A DNA stretch of 64,000 nt from Ideonella sp. (GTDB taxonomy: Bacteria > Pseudomonadota > Gammaproteobacteria > Burkholderiales > Burkholderiaceae_C): contig NZ_JADJDO010000001.1 of the NCBI RefSeq assembly GCF_016702655.1, positions 434,001 through 498,000 on the forward strand. Reading direction: 5' to 3'. This document shows, in pieces, positions 7,635 to 16,141 of this stretch. The notes below the pieces were generated by a model that saw only the letters and a list, made by a program, of their open reading frames with translations, ran no database searches and was not told the DNA's origin. Each line of letters opens with the position of its first letter. Position 1 is the stretch's first letter. Position numbers and translations under genes: made by a program.

Positions 7635-8760
7635 TCAATGCGTGTCGGCCAATCCCGCCGCAGCCCCCGCCGCACCCGCCTTGCCCAAGGCCCCCGGCCG
7701 CCTGCGATGCAGCCAGCCGTTGATCCTGAGCACCGCGTCGTCCACGTAATTGAAGACGACCGGGATCACGAGCAGGCTGAGGAAGGTCGAGGTGATCAGC
7801 CCGCCGATGACGACGATCGCCATCGGCGAGCGAAAGCTCGGATCGACGCCCCAGCCGAGCGCGATCGGCAGCATGCCCGCGCCCATCGCGATGGTCGTCA
7901 TCACGATCGGCCGCGCGCGCTTGTGGTAGGCGTCGAGCAGCGCCTCCATGCGCGTCAGGCCGCGGTCGCGCCGCGCCATGATGGCGTACTCGACGAGCAG
8001 GATCGAGTTCTTGGTCGCGATGCCCATCAGCATGATGAGGCCGATCATCGAGGGCATCGAGATCGCGGTCTGGGTGATGAAGAGGGCGAGAAACGCACCC
8101 GGGATCGACAACACCAGCGCGGCGAGGATCGTCACCGGCTGCACGAAGTCCTTGAACAGCAGCACGAGCACGATGCAGATGCACAGCACGCCGGTCAGCA
8201 TCGCCAGGCCGAAGCTCTCGAAGAGTTCGGCCATCGCCTCGGCGTCGCCGACGGTGGTCTGCGTCACGCCGGGCGGCAGGCTCTTCAGGCTGGGCAGGGC
8301 GAGCGCGGCGGACTCGACCGCGCCCAGCGGCTGCTGGTTGAGCTCGATCTCGAAGTTGATGTTGCGCGCGCGGCCGTAGCGGTCGATCTGCGCCGGGCCG
8401 CCGTCGATCAAGAGCGTGGCCACGTTGCCAAGCATCACCGGGCCGTGGGCACCGGGCACGGCCAGGCGCGACAGCAGTTCGAGGTCGGCGCGCGCGTCGG
8501 CCTGGAGCTTGACCACCACCGGCACCTGGCGCTGCGACAAGTTGAGCTTGGGCAAGGCCTGGTCGTAGTCGCCCGCGGTGGCGATGCGCAGCGTGTCGGT
8601 GATCGCCGCCGAGGTCACGCCGAGATCCGCTGCCTTCGCGAAGTCGGGCCGCACGATCAGTTCGGGCCGCACCAGGCTCGAGGTGGAGGTGACGTTGCCG
8701 ATGCCGGGGATGGTGTGCAGTTCGCGCTCGACCTGGCGCGCGCGCCGGGCAGCGACTGCT
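7635..8760 (-). pseudogene. 3' half of an RND efflux pump gene (HAE1/AcrB type), 5'-truncated
   Basis: The frame encodes the C-terminal part of an inner-membrane RND transporter. It has a porter subdomain (VERELHTIPGIGNV ... VMLGNVATL), a docking loop, and the last membrane bundle with GLIMLMGIATKNSILLVEYA and MTTIAMGAGMLPIALGWG. Only about 375 residues of a family norm near 1030 remain. The first membrane bundle and first porter half are missing, and homology stops near 8760 in unrelated sequence. The natural stop is kept. It lies in the IS91 scrap zone and is presumably dead. Confidence 0.88.
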
Positions 8761-8825
8761 GCCCGACCTCGAGCCAAGCCCCCCAGTAAGCTGCCACACT
8801 GCTAGCATGCCGCCATCAAGCGGGA

Positions 8826-9893
8826 GTGCTGGTGGAGCCGTTCGACGTGCCGAGTGACGACGAGGCTTATGCGTTCTTGAGCCGGGGGCTCAAGCACATG
8901 CTCAGGCGCACCGACGTGGACATGCGGCCGGGAGAGCGAGCTCGCCTCTACGCTTGGTACTGGGGCTACTATGGGCGGGCCGCGCTTGACCTTTACCAGG
9001 CCACGGGCCAGGCGCGCTTCGTCTCGCTCGTGCAAGAGACCGCACAGCGCCTGCTCGCCGAGCGGGACGACGCTACCGGCCGTGTCGATGAGTCGCGTGG
9101 CGAGGTCGCGCCCTCCTGGGGTACGCGCTTCGGAAAGGTGCGCTCGACCGAGATCACCACCGCGGGCCTGATCGTGCTCCCCATGTGTCAGTGCGCATTG
9201 CTGACTGGCGACGCTTCTCTGGCGCGACCTGCGTTCGAGACGCTGGCGTTCTACGTGCCAGAGCAGCGTCAGCTGGAGGATGGCTCGCTGTACTTCGTGC
9301 ATCGAACGACGGCCAGGGTGGAAGCCTTGAATCACGCCAATGTCTACGCCACTGCGCTCGCCTATGCCTCGCGGCTGCCGGGCGCCCCGGCCGACTTCGC
9401 GCCCACGGCGCTGGGTGTAGGGCGCTACTTTCGGCGGTTCGCCCGCGACGACGGCGCCGCCGCGTGCTGGCCCTATGAGCCGACGCCAAGCTCGCCACCT
9501 GATCTACCCGGAGAAGCCCTGTGGAAGGCGAGCGTCAGCCTCGAACTGCCCGTAGCGCTTCACGCCTCCGGACTGGAGGACGCTTCGGCGCTGCTCGCGC
9601 GCATCGCCAATATCATTAAGCTCAACCCGCTCGCACGCGCCGGAAAAATCCCCCGCTTCATCGGCAGCGCGCGCGACATAGAGCTGAGTTCCAAGGACGA
9701 GGGCACCAGCATGGCGGGCGCGCTCGGCGCCTGGCTGCTCATCGACGACCTAGAGCTTCACGAAATCGTCCTGTCGCTCATGGCACAGCACCCAGCAATG
9801 TTCCCCTGCGGTTGGTACGGCGGCTCCCGCTGCATGATCCTCGGCCAGGCCCGTCGCCGCCTGCTGGCGTCTCGGCGCGCACCCCAACTCTAG
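8826..9893 (+). CDS. hypothetical protein with alpha/alpha-toroid-like repeats
   Basis: About 355 residues from a GTG at 8826. No family is recognised. Repeated helical hairpins with aromatic and small residues (YAWYWGYYGRAALDLYQATG, TGDASLARPAFETLAFY, HANVYATALAYASRL, GTSMAGALGAWLLIDDLELH) resemble alpha/alpha-barrel proteins such as unsaturated glycan hydrolases or epimerase C-terminal domains, but that is only a shape argument. There is no signal peptide or membrane segment. It sits alone between a truncated RND gene and the IS91 region, close to the truncation point, so its own 5' end may be missing. Confidence 0.6.
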   Translation: MLVEPFDVPSDDEAYAFLSRGLKHMLRRTDVDMRPGERARLYAWYWGYYGRAALDLYQATGQARFVSLVQETAQRLLAERDDATGRVDESRGEVAPSWGTRFGKVRSTEITTAGLIVLPMCQCALLTGDASLARPAFETLAFYVPEQRQLEDGSLYFVHRTTARVEALNHANVYATALAYASRLPGAPADFAPTALGVGRYFRRFARDDGAAACWPYEPTPSSPPDLPGEALWKASVSLELPVALHASGLEDASALLARIANIIKLNPLARAGKIPRFIGSARDIELSSKDEGTSMAGALGAWLLIDDLELHEIVLSLMAQHPAMFPCGWYGGSRCMILGQARRRLLASRRAPQL

Positions 9894-10475
9894 CGGCCAG
9901 CCTGAGCGAGCGTGGCCGAGGCGCTTTCCGCCACGCGGAGGACAGGCCGTTCAAACGCCCTTTTTCCTCAGCGACCAGGGCAACCGGCCTGTCAGTCGAG
10001 GCTCTGATCGGTGTCTTTGTGGTCGAGGGTGGCCGGCCGCGTGCTGATGACTGGGTCGACATGCACGATCAGAGGGCAGGGTTACAGGTTTACCCGCGCG
10101 ATCTGGCTCCGTTGCCGCGGTCCTGAGAAGCACAGGCGAAGGCGATCCCCGCGGCGCTGGGCGCCGGGCCGCATGAACAGTGATGTATCGGGATGGTCAG
10201 GCCGCGTGCAGCACCCGTCCCCGCGGGGGATAGTGTTTTCAAGCGCCCTTTTTCCTTCCCCGTGGGGGGATAGCGTTTGCCATGACGCCGATGATGCGTG
10301 ACGGCGCATCTTCGCTACACACGAAGGCTGCTGTGCGCGACCGGGCATTCCCAGGCCCGCGCGCAGTTTGCAGAGTGCTCTTTCACAGGAGACAAGACGA
10401 TGAGCGACACCTCCCCGCCGATGGCCGCGGCGTGGCCCGTGTTGATGTGCTTGATGTGCTTGCGACCGGGGCAAC
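9894..10475. repeat. intergenic stretch with short direct repeats and CCCC-N-GGGG palindromes; interrupted small reading frame
   Basis: No convincing gene. TTCAAACGCCCTTTTTCCT (9950-9968) recurs with one change at 10238-10256. Two GC palindromes with a shared tail, CCCCGCGGGGGATAGTGTTT (from 10219) and CCCCGTGGGGGGATAGCGTT (from 10258), are spaced 39 bases apart. A short frame opens at ATG 10400 (MSDTSPPMAAAWPVL) behind a good ribosome-binding site (CAGGAGAC). It runs into the end of the IS91 gene and may be the 5' stump of an interrupted gene. TGATGTGCT is tandemly doubled near 10443-10460. Confidence 0.55.
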
Positions 10476-12101
10476 TCAGGCAGCAAGGTCTTGCCCCGCC
10501 TCGCGCGCCCGACCCTTGGGTGGCGGCTGCGGATCCAGCCCCAGGTGGCTGAGGATCTTCTCGATCACCGGCCGCTCCAGGATGGCGGCGATGATCTTGA
10601 GCTCCCCGCCGCCGCAGTTCGGGCAGTGCTGCATGTCGATGTCGAACACCCGCTTGAGCAGCCGCGCCCAGCTGATGCGGCCGGGCCGCGCCTGGGCAGT
10701 CTCGACTTCGCACTCGGTAGCGGCTGCCTCGTTTGCCGGCTTTGCTTGCGCGGGCGGCCCTTGCGGCACCACCAGCGCCCGCAGCTTGGCGTTCGGGGCC
10801 AGCACGCCATGGAACCGGATCAGGAGGTGCAGCCGCGGCCGCGGCACCAGCGCCGCCAGCCGCTGCATGAACTCCAGCGGGCTCATCACCAGGTGCGTGG
10901 CGCCGTCGCGCCATGCCGCCTTGAGCTTCAACTCGACCTGCCCGGCGTCGTTGAGCTGCACGCGCTCGTCTGACAGCGCCGGCCGGGTGATGTAGCGGCA
11001 CAGCTGTTCCAGCCGGCTGCGATCGCGTGCTTCCACCCGCACCACCGCGTGCAGACTGAAGCCGTCGATGTCGGCGCACAGGGGCTGGCGCTCCGCGGCC
11101 TCGCGCGGCATGCCTTGCAGGCCGCGCTCGCGCTTTGCATGCGCGAGCCCTTCGCCAGGGACGGTCCCGTGCCCACGCTCAGCGCCCCTCAGGGTCAGCA
11201 TCTTCTGCCCGGCGCGGGGCCCGAAGGCGATGCGGTAGGTAACGGCCGCGGCCTGCAGCGCCCGCAGCGTGCGCGCCTCGTCCCTGTCGGCGTCGGGCTC
11301 GGCCAGGTAGGTCTGGCCCATCTCCTCGACCAGCACGCCCCGGCGCGTGAGCATCTTCATGAGCCGGGCGATGACGGTCTGCAGCAGCGCGTGCAGCTCG
11401 TCGTCGGTGGGCGCATTCACTTCGACGAAGCTCGGCACGCCATCGGCACCACACCGGTACACACCATCCAGCACCAGGCAGTGCAGGTGGATGTTCAAGT
11501 TGGCGGCCGAGCCAAAGCGCTGGATCAGCGTGACGGCGCCGCCGTGGCCTTCGTCGGCCTTGAGTCCAACAGCCTCCAGCAGATGGCGCGTCATCACGCG
11601 CTGCACCACCTGCAGCACCGGCGTGACCAGCTCGGGTTGCGCGGCCAGCAGCACGCGCAGCGGGATCGGCAGCGACAGGACCCACTGGCGCACCGGCACG
11701 TGGGGGATGACGTGGTCCACCAGGTGCGCCGCGGTCTGCGACATCCGGCGCGCACCGCACGAGGGGCAGATGCCCCGCCGCTTGCAGCTGAAGGCCAGCA
11801 GCTTGTCGTGGCCGCATTTGCCGCAGCGCAGCCTCAGAAAGCCGTGGGCCAGGATGCCGCACTCGAGGAAGGCGTCGAACTCGTCTTTGATGAACCGGGG
11901 CAGCTCCGTTCCGGTGCTGGCCTCGGTGCGGGCGATGAAGCTGGCCGCATGCTGCTGCACCAGACGGTACAGCGTGGTCTGCTCCGGGCGGTGGCGTTCG
12001 TAGTGGACCGAGGCGCATCCGGCGCCCGCTGGGGCTGCCGGCCGATGACTTGCACGCCAGGCTCCCGAGGGGGTGAGCCCGGACAGTCTCAGGCCGCGCA
12101 C
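10476..12101 (-). CDS. IS91-family (rolling-circle, HUH/Y1-type) transposase
   Basis: A 541-residue protein. The N-terminal zinc-binding region has CGKCGHDKLLAFSCKRRG followed by CPSCGARRM. The HUH motif is in NLNIHLHCLVLDG, and the catalytic tyrosine in CRYITRPALSDERVQL. The C-terminal CPNCGG resembles a further zinc knuckle. This is the IS91/IS801 layout. Such elements move by rolling-circle replication from an origin end beyond the transposase 3' end to a terminus near its 5' end, and can carry off DNA next to the terminus. The terminus side here touches dnaE. The termini could not be located by eye. It looks full length and potentially active. Confidence 0.93.
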   Translation of the reverse strand: MRGLRLSGLTPSGAWRASHRPAAPAGAGCASVHYERHRPEQTTLYRLVQQHAASFIARTEASTGTELPRFIKDEFDAFLECGILAHGFLRLRCGKCGHDKLLAFSCKRRGICPSCGARRMSQTAAHLVDHVIPHVPVRQWVLSLPIPLRVLLAAQPELVTPVLQVVQRVMTRHLLEAVGLKADEGHGGAVTLIQRFGSAANLNIHLHCLVLDGVYRCGADGVPSFVEVNAPTDDELHALLQTVIARLMKMLTRRGVLVEEMGQTYLAEPDADRDEARTLRALQAAAVTYRIAFGPRAGQKMLTLRGAERGHGTVPGEGLAHAKRERGLQGMPREAAERQPLCADIDGFSLHAVVRVEARDRSRLEQLCRYITRPALSDERVQLNDAGQVELKLKAAWRDGATHLVMSPLEFMQRLAALVPRPRLHLLIRFHGVLAPNAKLRALVVPQGPPAQAKPANEAAATECEVETAQARPGRISWARLLKRVFDIDMQHCPNCGGGELKIIAAILERPVIEKILSHLGLDPQPPPKGRAREAGQDLAA

Positions 12102-12129
12102 GGCATCGCAATCGCCCCGTCGGGCGCCC

Positions 12130-12180
12130 GCCTACGGGTGCCTGCTTCCCGGTGCCTACCTTCGGGTGGCTACCTCCCCC
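12130..12180. repeat. degenerate 14-base tandem repeat between IS91 and dnaE
   Basis: Successive units GCCTACGGGT, GCCTGCTTCCCGGT, GCCTACCTTCGGGT and GGCTACCTCCCCC form a short degenerate tandem array directly downstream of the dnaE stop. Partial copies occur at 6989-7017 and 7571-7610, on both sides of the duplicated dnaE tail. It may mark the terminus end of the element or a preferred recombination site. Confidence 0.6.
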
Positions 12181-12186
12181 AGCCGC

Positions 12187-15100
12187 CTACTCGTACACCA
12201 CCCTCGCCTCCCCCTCGCTCGCCGCCTCGCGCCAGCGTGCGAGCGCGGCGTCGCTGGGGTAGAAGCGCGCCGCCTCGCCGAGGTCGAGCTCGGCGCTCGC
12301 CTCCCGGCGCCGCAGGCGCAGGCGCACCGTCAGCCCTTGCGGCAGCTCGCCATGCTCGGTGGCGAGGCTGCGCGACGGAAACTCCCGCAGCACCTCGGCC
12401 ACCGGCGGCACGCTGCCGTTGACTTCCACCTCGAGGTACTTGCCGAAGCGGCAGCGCGCACCGGCAAGGTCCCACACCTGCTGCACCGTCAGGCGCAGGC
12501 CGCCGGTAAAGCGGTCCGGCTGCACCCTGCCCTGCACGATCACGAGTTCGTCGTCCTTGAGCAGGTCGCGGTGGGCCTGCATCAGCTCCTCGCTCGCCAC
12601 GGCGTCGATCGCATCGCTCTTGTCGTCGAGCTTGAACAGCACCTGGCGGCCCCGCATGCCATTGGCGACGCGCAGCTCGGTCACGATGCCGGCCAGCAAC
12701 TGCGGCTCGCGGCTGTCCATCAGGTCGGCAATGCGGCGCTTGGCGAAGGCGCGCACTTCGTCTGCGCTCTGGTCGAACAGATGCCCCGAGAGGTAGAAGC
12801 CGAGCGCCGACTTCTCGAGGCTCAACTGCTGGCGGATGCTCCACGGCTCGGCCGCAACGAGCGCCGGCTCCTGCGTCGATGCGGCGTGCGAATCGACGCC
12901 ATCGTCGAACAAGCCGCCCTGGTCGGCATGCGCGAGCTGGGTGTCGGCAAAGTCGAAGGCGAGCCCGACGCTCGCCAGCAGCGCTGCGCGGTCGGGCGTC
13001 ACGGCGTCGAACGCGCCTGCCTTGACGAGTGCTTCGAGCGCACGCTTGTTCATGCGCGTGCGGTCGACACGGGTGCAGAAGTCAAACAGGCTCTTGAACG
13101 GGCCACCGGCCTCGCGCGCCGCGACCAGGGCCTCGATCGCGCCCTGCCCGGTGCCCTTGATCGCGCCCAGCCCGAAGCGCACGCGGTCGTCGGCGACCGG
13201 CTCGAAGCGCCAGTTGCCGCGGTTGACGTCGGGGCGCTCGAACTCGACGCCGAACTGGCGCGCGTCGCGCACCAGCACGCGCAGCTTGTCGCTGTCGTCG
13301 ATCTCGATCGTCATGTTGGCGGCGAAGAACTCGGCCGGGTGGTGGACCTTGAGCCAGGCGGTGTGGTAGGCGAGCAGCGAGTAGGCGGCGGCGTGGCTCT
13401 TGTTGAAGCCGTAGCCGGCGAACTTCTCCATCAGGTCGAACACCGCGTCGGCGCTCGCCTGCGCAATGCCCTTGTGCGCCGCGCCGTCGCGGAACAGGCC
13501 GCGGTGCTCGGCCATCTCCTCGGGCTTCTTCTTGCCCATCGCGCGGCGCAGCAGGTCGGCGCCGCCGAGCGTGTAGCCGCCCAGCACCTGCGCGGCCTGC
13601 ATCACCTGCTCCTGGTAGACCATCACGCCATAGGTCTCGCCGAGCACGGTCTCGAGCAGCGGGTGCGGATACTCGACCGGCTCGCGGCCGTGCTTGCGCG
13701 CGATGAAGGTCGGGATGTTCTCCATCGGGCCGGGCCGGAACATCGCGTTGAGCGCGATCAGGTCCTCGAAGCGGCTCGGCTTGGCGTCGCGCAGCATGCG
13801 CTGCATGCCGGGCGACTCGAACTGGAACACCGACTCGGTGAGCCCCTGCGCGAACAGGTCGTAGACCTTGGGGTCATCGAGCGCCAGGTCCTCGAAGCGG
13901 AATTCGCGCCGGTGCGGGTGGCGCGCGCGCAGGAAACCCTGCGCGAGCTCGAGAATGGTCAGCGTCGCGAGGCCGAGGAAGTCGAACTTGACGAGGCCGA
14001 TCGCCTCGACGTCGTCCTTGTCGAACATGCTCACCGCGCTGTCGCTGCCCGGCTGCATGTAGAGCGGGCAGAAGTCGGTGATGCGCCCGGGCGCGATCAG
14101 CACCCCGCCGGCGTGCATGCCGACGTTGCGCACGATGCCCTCGACGCGCATCGCGAGCGCGAGCAGCTCGGCCACCTCGTCCTCGGCGCGTTCGCGCTGC
14201 TCGATCTCGGGGCTCTCCTTGCGCGCGTAGATCAGCCCCGGGTCCGGCCGTTCGGGCACACGCGCGAGCGTGACCGCCTTGCCCGGCGGCGACGGGACGA
14301 GCTTGACGACGCCATCGACATGGCCGTAGCTCATGCCGAGCACGCGCCCCACGTCGCGCAGCGCAGCCTTGGCGGCCATGGTGCCGAAGGTCGCGATCTG
14401 GCTCACCGCGTCGCGGCCGTACTTGGCCTTCACGTAGTCGATCACGCGGTCGCGGTTGGCCTGGCAGAAGTCGATGTCGAAGTCGGGCATCGACACGCGG
14501 TCGGGGTTCAGGAAGCGCTCGAAGAGCAGCTTGTAGCGCAGCGGGTCGAGGTCGGTGATGCCGAGCGCGTAGGCGACCAGCGAGCCCGCGCCCGAGCCGC
14601 GCCCGGGCCCGACCGGGCAGCCGTTGTCGCGCGCCCAGGCGATGAAGTCGGCAACGATCAGGAAGTAGCCCGGAAAGCCCATCTTCAGGATGGTCTCGAT
14701 CTCGAACGCCAGGCGCTCGGCGTAGCGCGGCCGTTCGCGGTCGCGCTCGGCCGCGTCCGGATAGAGCTGCGCCAGCCTCGATTCGAGTCCGCGCCCCGAC
14801 AGCTCGCGGAAGTAGGCCTCGGGCTCGAGCTGCACGCCGTCGAGGAGCGGGATCGGGAACGCCGGCAGTTGCGGCTCGCCGAGGGTGAGCGTCAGGTTGC
14901 AGCGGCGGGCGATCTCGACGCTGTTGGCAAGCGCGCTCGGCAGGTCGGCAAAGCGGGCCTGCATCTGGGCCTGGGTCTGGAAGCACTGCTCAGGATTGAA
15001 TCGCTTGACGCGCCGCGGGTTGGCAAGCGTCTCGCCCTCGGCGACGCAGACCCGCGCCTCGTGCGCCTCGAAGTCGTCGGCCTCGAGGAACTGCACCGGA

Positions 15101-15690
15101 TGCGTCGCGACAACCGGCAGGCCGAGCGCGGCGGCGAGCGGCACCGCGGCGCGCACATGCGCCTCGTTCGTCGGCAGGCCGGCGCGCTGCAGCTCGATGT
15201 AGAAGCGGCGCGCGAAGAGCGCCGCCAGGCGCTCGGCGGCCTGCGTCGCGCGTGCCGCGTCGCGCGCGAGCAGGGCCTGGCCGACCGCGCCCAGATCGGC
15301 GCCCGACAGCGCGATCAAGCCGGCGTTGCACTCCGCCAGCCAGGCCCACTGCAACCAGGCCTGGCCGCGCGCCTGCGGCTCGGTCCAGGCACGCGTCAGC
15401 AGCGTGCACAGGTTGGCGTAGCCGGCGCGGCTCTGCACCAGCAGCAGCAGCCGGCTCGCGTTCTTCTCGCCGGCGTCGGGGGCAAGCCAGACATCGGCGC
15501 CGACGATCGGCTTGACGCCTGCCGCGCGCGCCGCCTTGTAGAGCTTGACGGCGCCGAAGACGTTGGACAGATCGGTGATCGCGACTGCGCCCTGCCCGTC
15601 GGCAGCCGCCGCGGCCACCCAATCGGCGATGCGCAGCGTACCGTCGACGACGGAATACTCGGTGTGCGCACGCAGGTGGATGAAGGCCAT
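12187..15690 (-). CDS. dnaE: DNA polymerase III alpha subunit
   Basis: A 1167-residue protein, normal for DnaE. The N-terminal PHP domain begins FIHLRAHTEYSVVDG. The polymerase active site MPDFDIDFCQ lies near residues 400-404, with GRGSGAGSLVAYALGITDLD just before it. The C-terminal OB-fold starts around ELRVANGMRGRQVLF and ends EARVVYE. It is the replicative polymerase catalytic subunit. A -10-like TAGAAT (15702-15697) lies only six bases before the ATG, so the mRNA may be nearly leaderless. The 3' end abuts an IS91 element, and its last ~155 codons are duplicated at 7023-7493. Confidence 0.97.
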   Translation of the reverse strand: MAFIHLRAHTEYSVVDGTLRIADWVAAAAADGQGAVAITDLSNVFGAVKLYKAARAAGVKPIVGADVWLAPDAGEKNASRLLLLVQSRAGYANLCTLLTRAWTEPQARGQAWLQWAWLAECNAGLIALSGADLGAVGQALLARDAARATQAAERLAALFARRFYIELQRAGLPTNEAHVRAAVPLAAALGLPVVATHPVQFLEADDFEAHEARVCVAEGETLANPRRVKRFNPEQCFQTQAQMQARFADLPSALANSVEIARRCNLTLTLGEPQLPAFPIPLLDGVQLEPEAYFRELSGRGLESRLAQLYPDAAERDRERPRYAERLAFEIETILKMGFPGYFLIVADFIAWARDNGCPVGPGRGSGAGSLVAYALGITDLDPLRYKLLFERFLNPDRVSMPDFDIDFCQANRDRVIDYVKAKYGRDAVSQIATFGTMAAKAALRDVGRVLGMSYGHVDGVVKLVPSPPGKAVTLARVPERPDPGLIYARKESPEIEQRERAEDEVAELLALAMRVEGIVRNVGMHAGGVLIAPGRITDFCPLYMQPGSDSAVSMFDKDDVEAIGLVKFDFLGLATLTILELAQGFLRARHPHRREFRFEDLALDDPKVYDLFAQGLTESVFQFESPGMQRMLRDAKPSRFEDLIALNAMFRPGPMENIPTFIARKHGREPVEYPHPLLETVLGETYGVMVYQEQVMQAAQVLGGYTLGGADLLRRAMGKKKPEEMAEHRGLFRDGAAHKGIAQASADAVFDLMEKFAGYGFNKSHAAAYSLLAYHTAWLKVHHPAEFFAANMTIEIDDSDKLRVLVRDARQFGVEFERPDVNRGNWRFEPVADDRVRFGLGAIKGTGQGAIEALVAAREAGGPFKSLFDFCTRVDRTRMNKRALEALVKAGAFDAVTPDRAALLASVGLAFDFADTQLAHADQGGLFDDGVDSHAASTQEPALVAAEPWSIRQQLSLEKSALGFYLSGHLFDQSADEVRAFAKRRIADLMDSREPQLLAGIVTELRVANGMRGRQVLFKLDDKSDAIDAVASEELMQAHRDLLKDDELVIVQGRVQPDRFTGGLRLTVQQVWDLAGARCRFGKYLEVEVNGSVPPVAEVLREFPSRSLATEHGELPQGLTVRLRLRRREASAELDLGEAARFYPSDAALARWREAASEGEARVVYE

Positions 15691-15696
15691 CGGCGC

Positions 15697-15702
15697 ATTC
15701 TA
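15697..15702 (-). promoter_or_regulatory. candidate -10 box for a near-leaderless dnaE transcript
   Basis: TAGAAT on the minus strand ends six bases before the dnaE ATG at 15690, so transcription would start at or next to the start codon. A perfect palindrome GGAGGGCCCTCC (15703-15714) sits immediately upstream. No clear -35 box was seen. Confidence 0.35.
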
Positions 15703-15829
15703 GGAGGGCCCTCCAAGGCAGGTTCGCGCCATGCACGGAAACGCCCATTGCAAACGCTGCGCGAGCCAAGGCCACCGGGTGGCTGGAGAGGTCACTCTCC
15801 TGCGGCCGCCAAAGACCGCTGACGGTCCA

Positions 15830-16004
15830 GATCAGGTCGGTGGGGTGCCCTGCGGAGTGAAGTAGAGGAGGAGGCGCCGGCCGCAGGCCGGCGCCGGGGG
15901 AGTGCGCCCGGACGCAAGCCGTCCTGAGGACAGATTGCGCCTGGCGCACGCCCGGGGCTCCGTCCCCGGGCATGAACGCAGCAGGGCACCCCGCCGGCCT
16001 GATC
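15830..16004 (+). ncRNA. putative structured RNA/repeat element, copy 1
   Basis: Two 24-base arms, 15830-15853 and 15981-16004, are complementary throughout; the only two departures from Watson-Crick pairing are G-U wobbles in the plus-strand reading. Inside is the core AAGTAGAGGAGGAGGCGCC, a perfect hairpin (GGCGCCGGCC, loop GCA, GGCCGGCGCC), then GGGGGAGTGCGCCC. Three further small hairpins follow (15910-15924, 15936-15948, and 15950-15971 with GCCCGGGG/CCCCGGGC), so the RNA would be a multi-branch junction. The core, hairpin and GGGGGAG segment recur at 56643-56756 and, intron-split, at 54632-56580. Located between dnaE and the ATPase gene. Function unknown; it could also be a mobile repeat. 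Confidence 0.65.
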
Positions 16005-16141
16005 CCGCGCCGACGCCCGCAGGACTTCCGGAGAAGCAAAACCCAACCATTTGCGCGCAAGGAAGATTGTTGCCCCCTTCTCGACAATCGAACGCGAATC
16101 GGGTGAGCACCCCTCGGGTCTTCGATCGAGTGGGTTTCAGC

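Noticed and set aside
12130..12180. CRISPR-like array
   Set aside because: The units are 10-14 bases, degenerate, without spacers, and no cas genes are near.
12073..15822. A 1249-codon open frame antisense to dnaE
   Set aside because: In DNA this GC-rich, antisense frames stay open by codon bias. The translation is Arg/Ala/His-rich with no motifs, while the other strand encodes a textbook DnaE.
15901..15980. Truncated group II intron inside copy 1 (GTGCGCCC resembles an intron 5' end)
   Set aside because: Only about eight bases match. No domain V or RT follows, and the segment forms its own hairpins within the closing stem.
15830..16004. Integron attC site or simple terminator
   Set aside because: No 1L/2L-type conserved ends, no integrase and no U-tract; the conserved part is the loop, not the arms.
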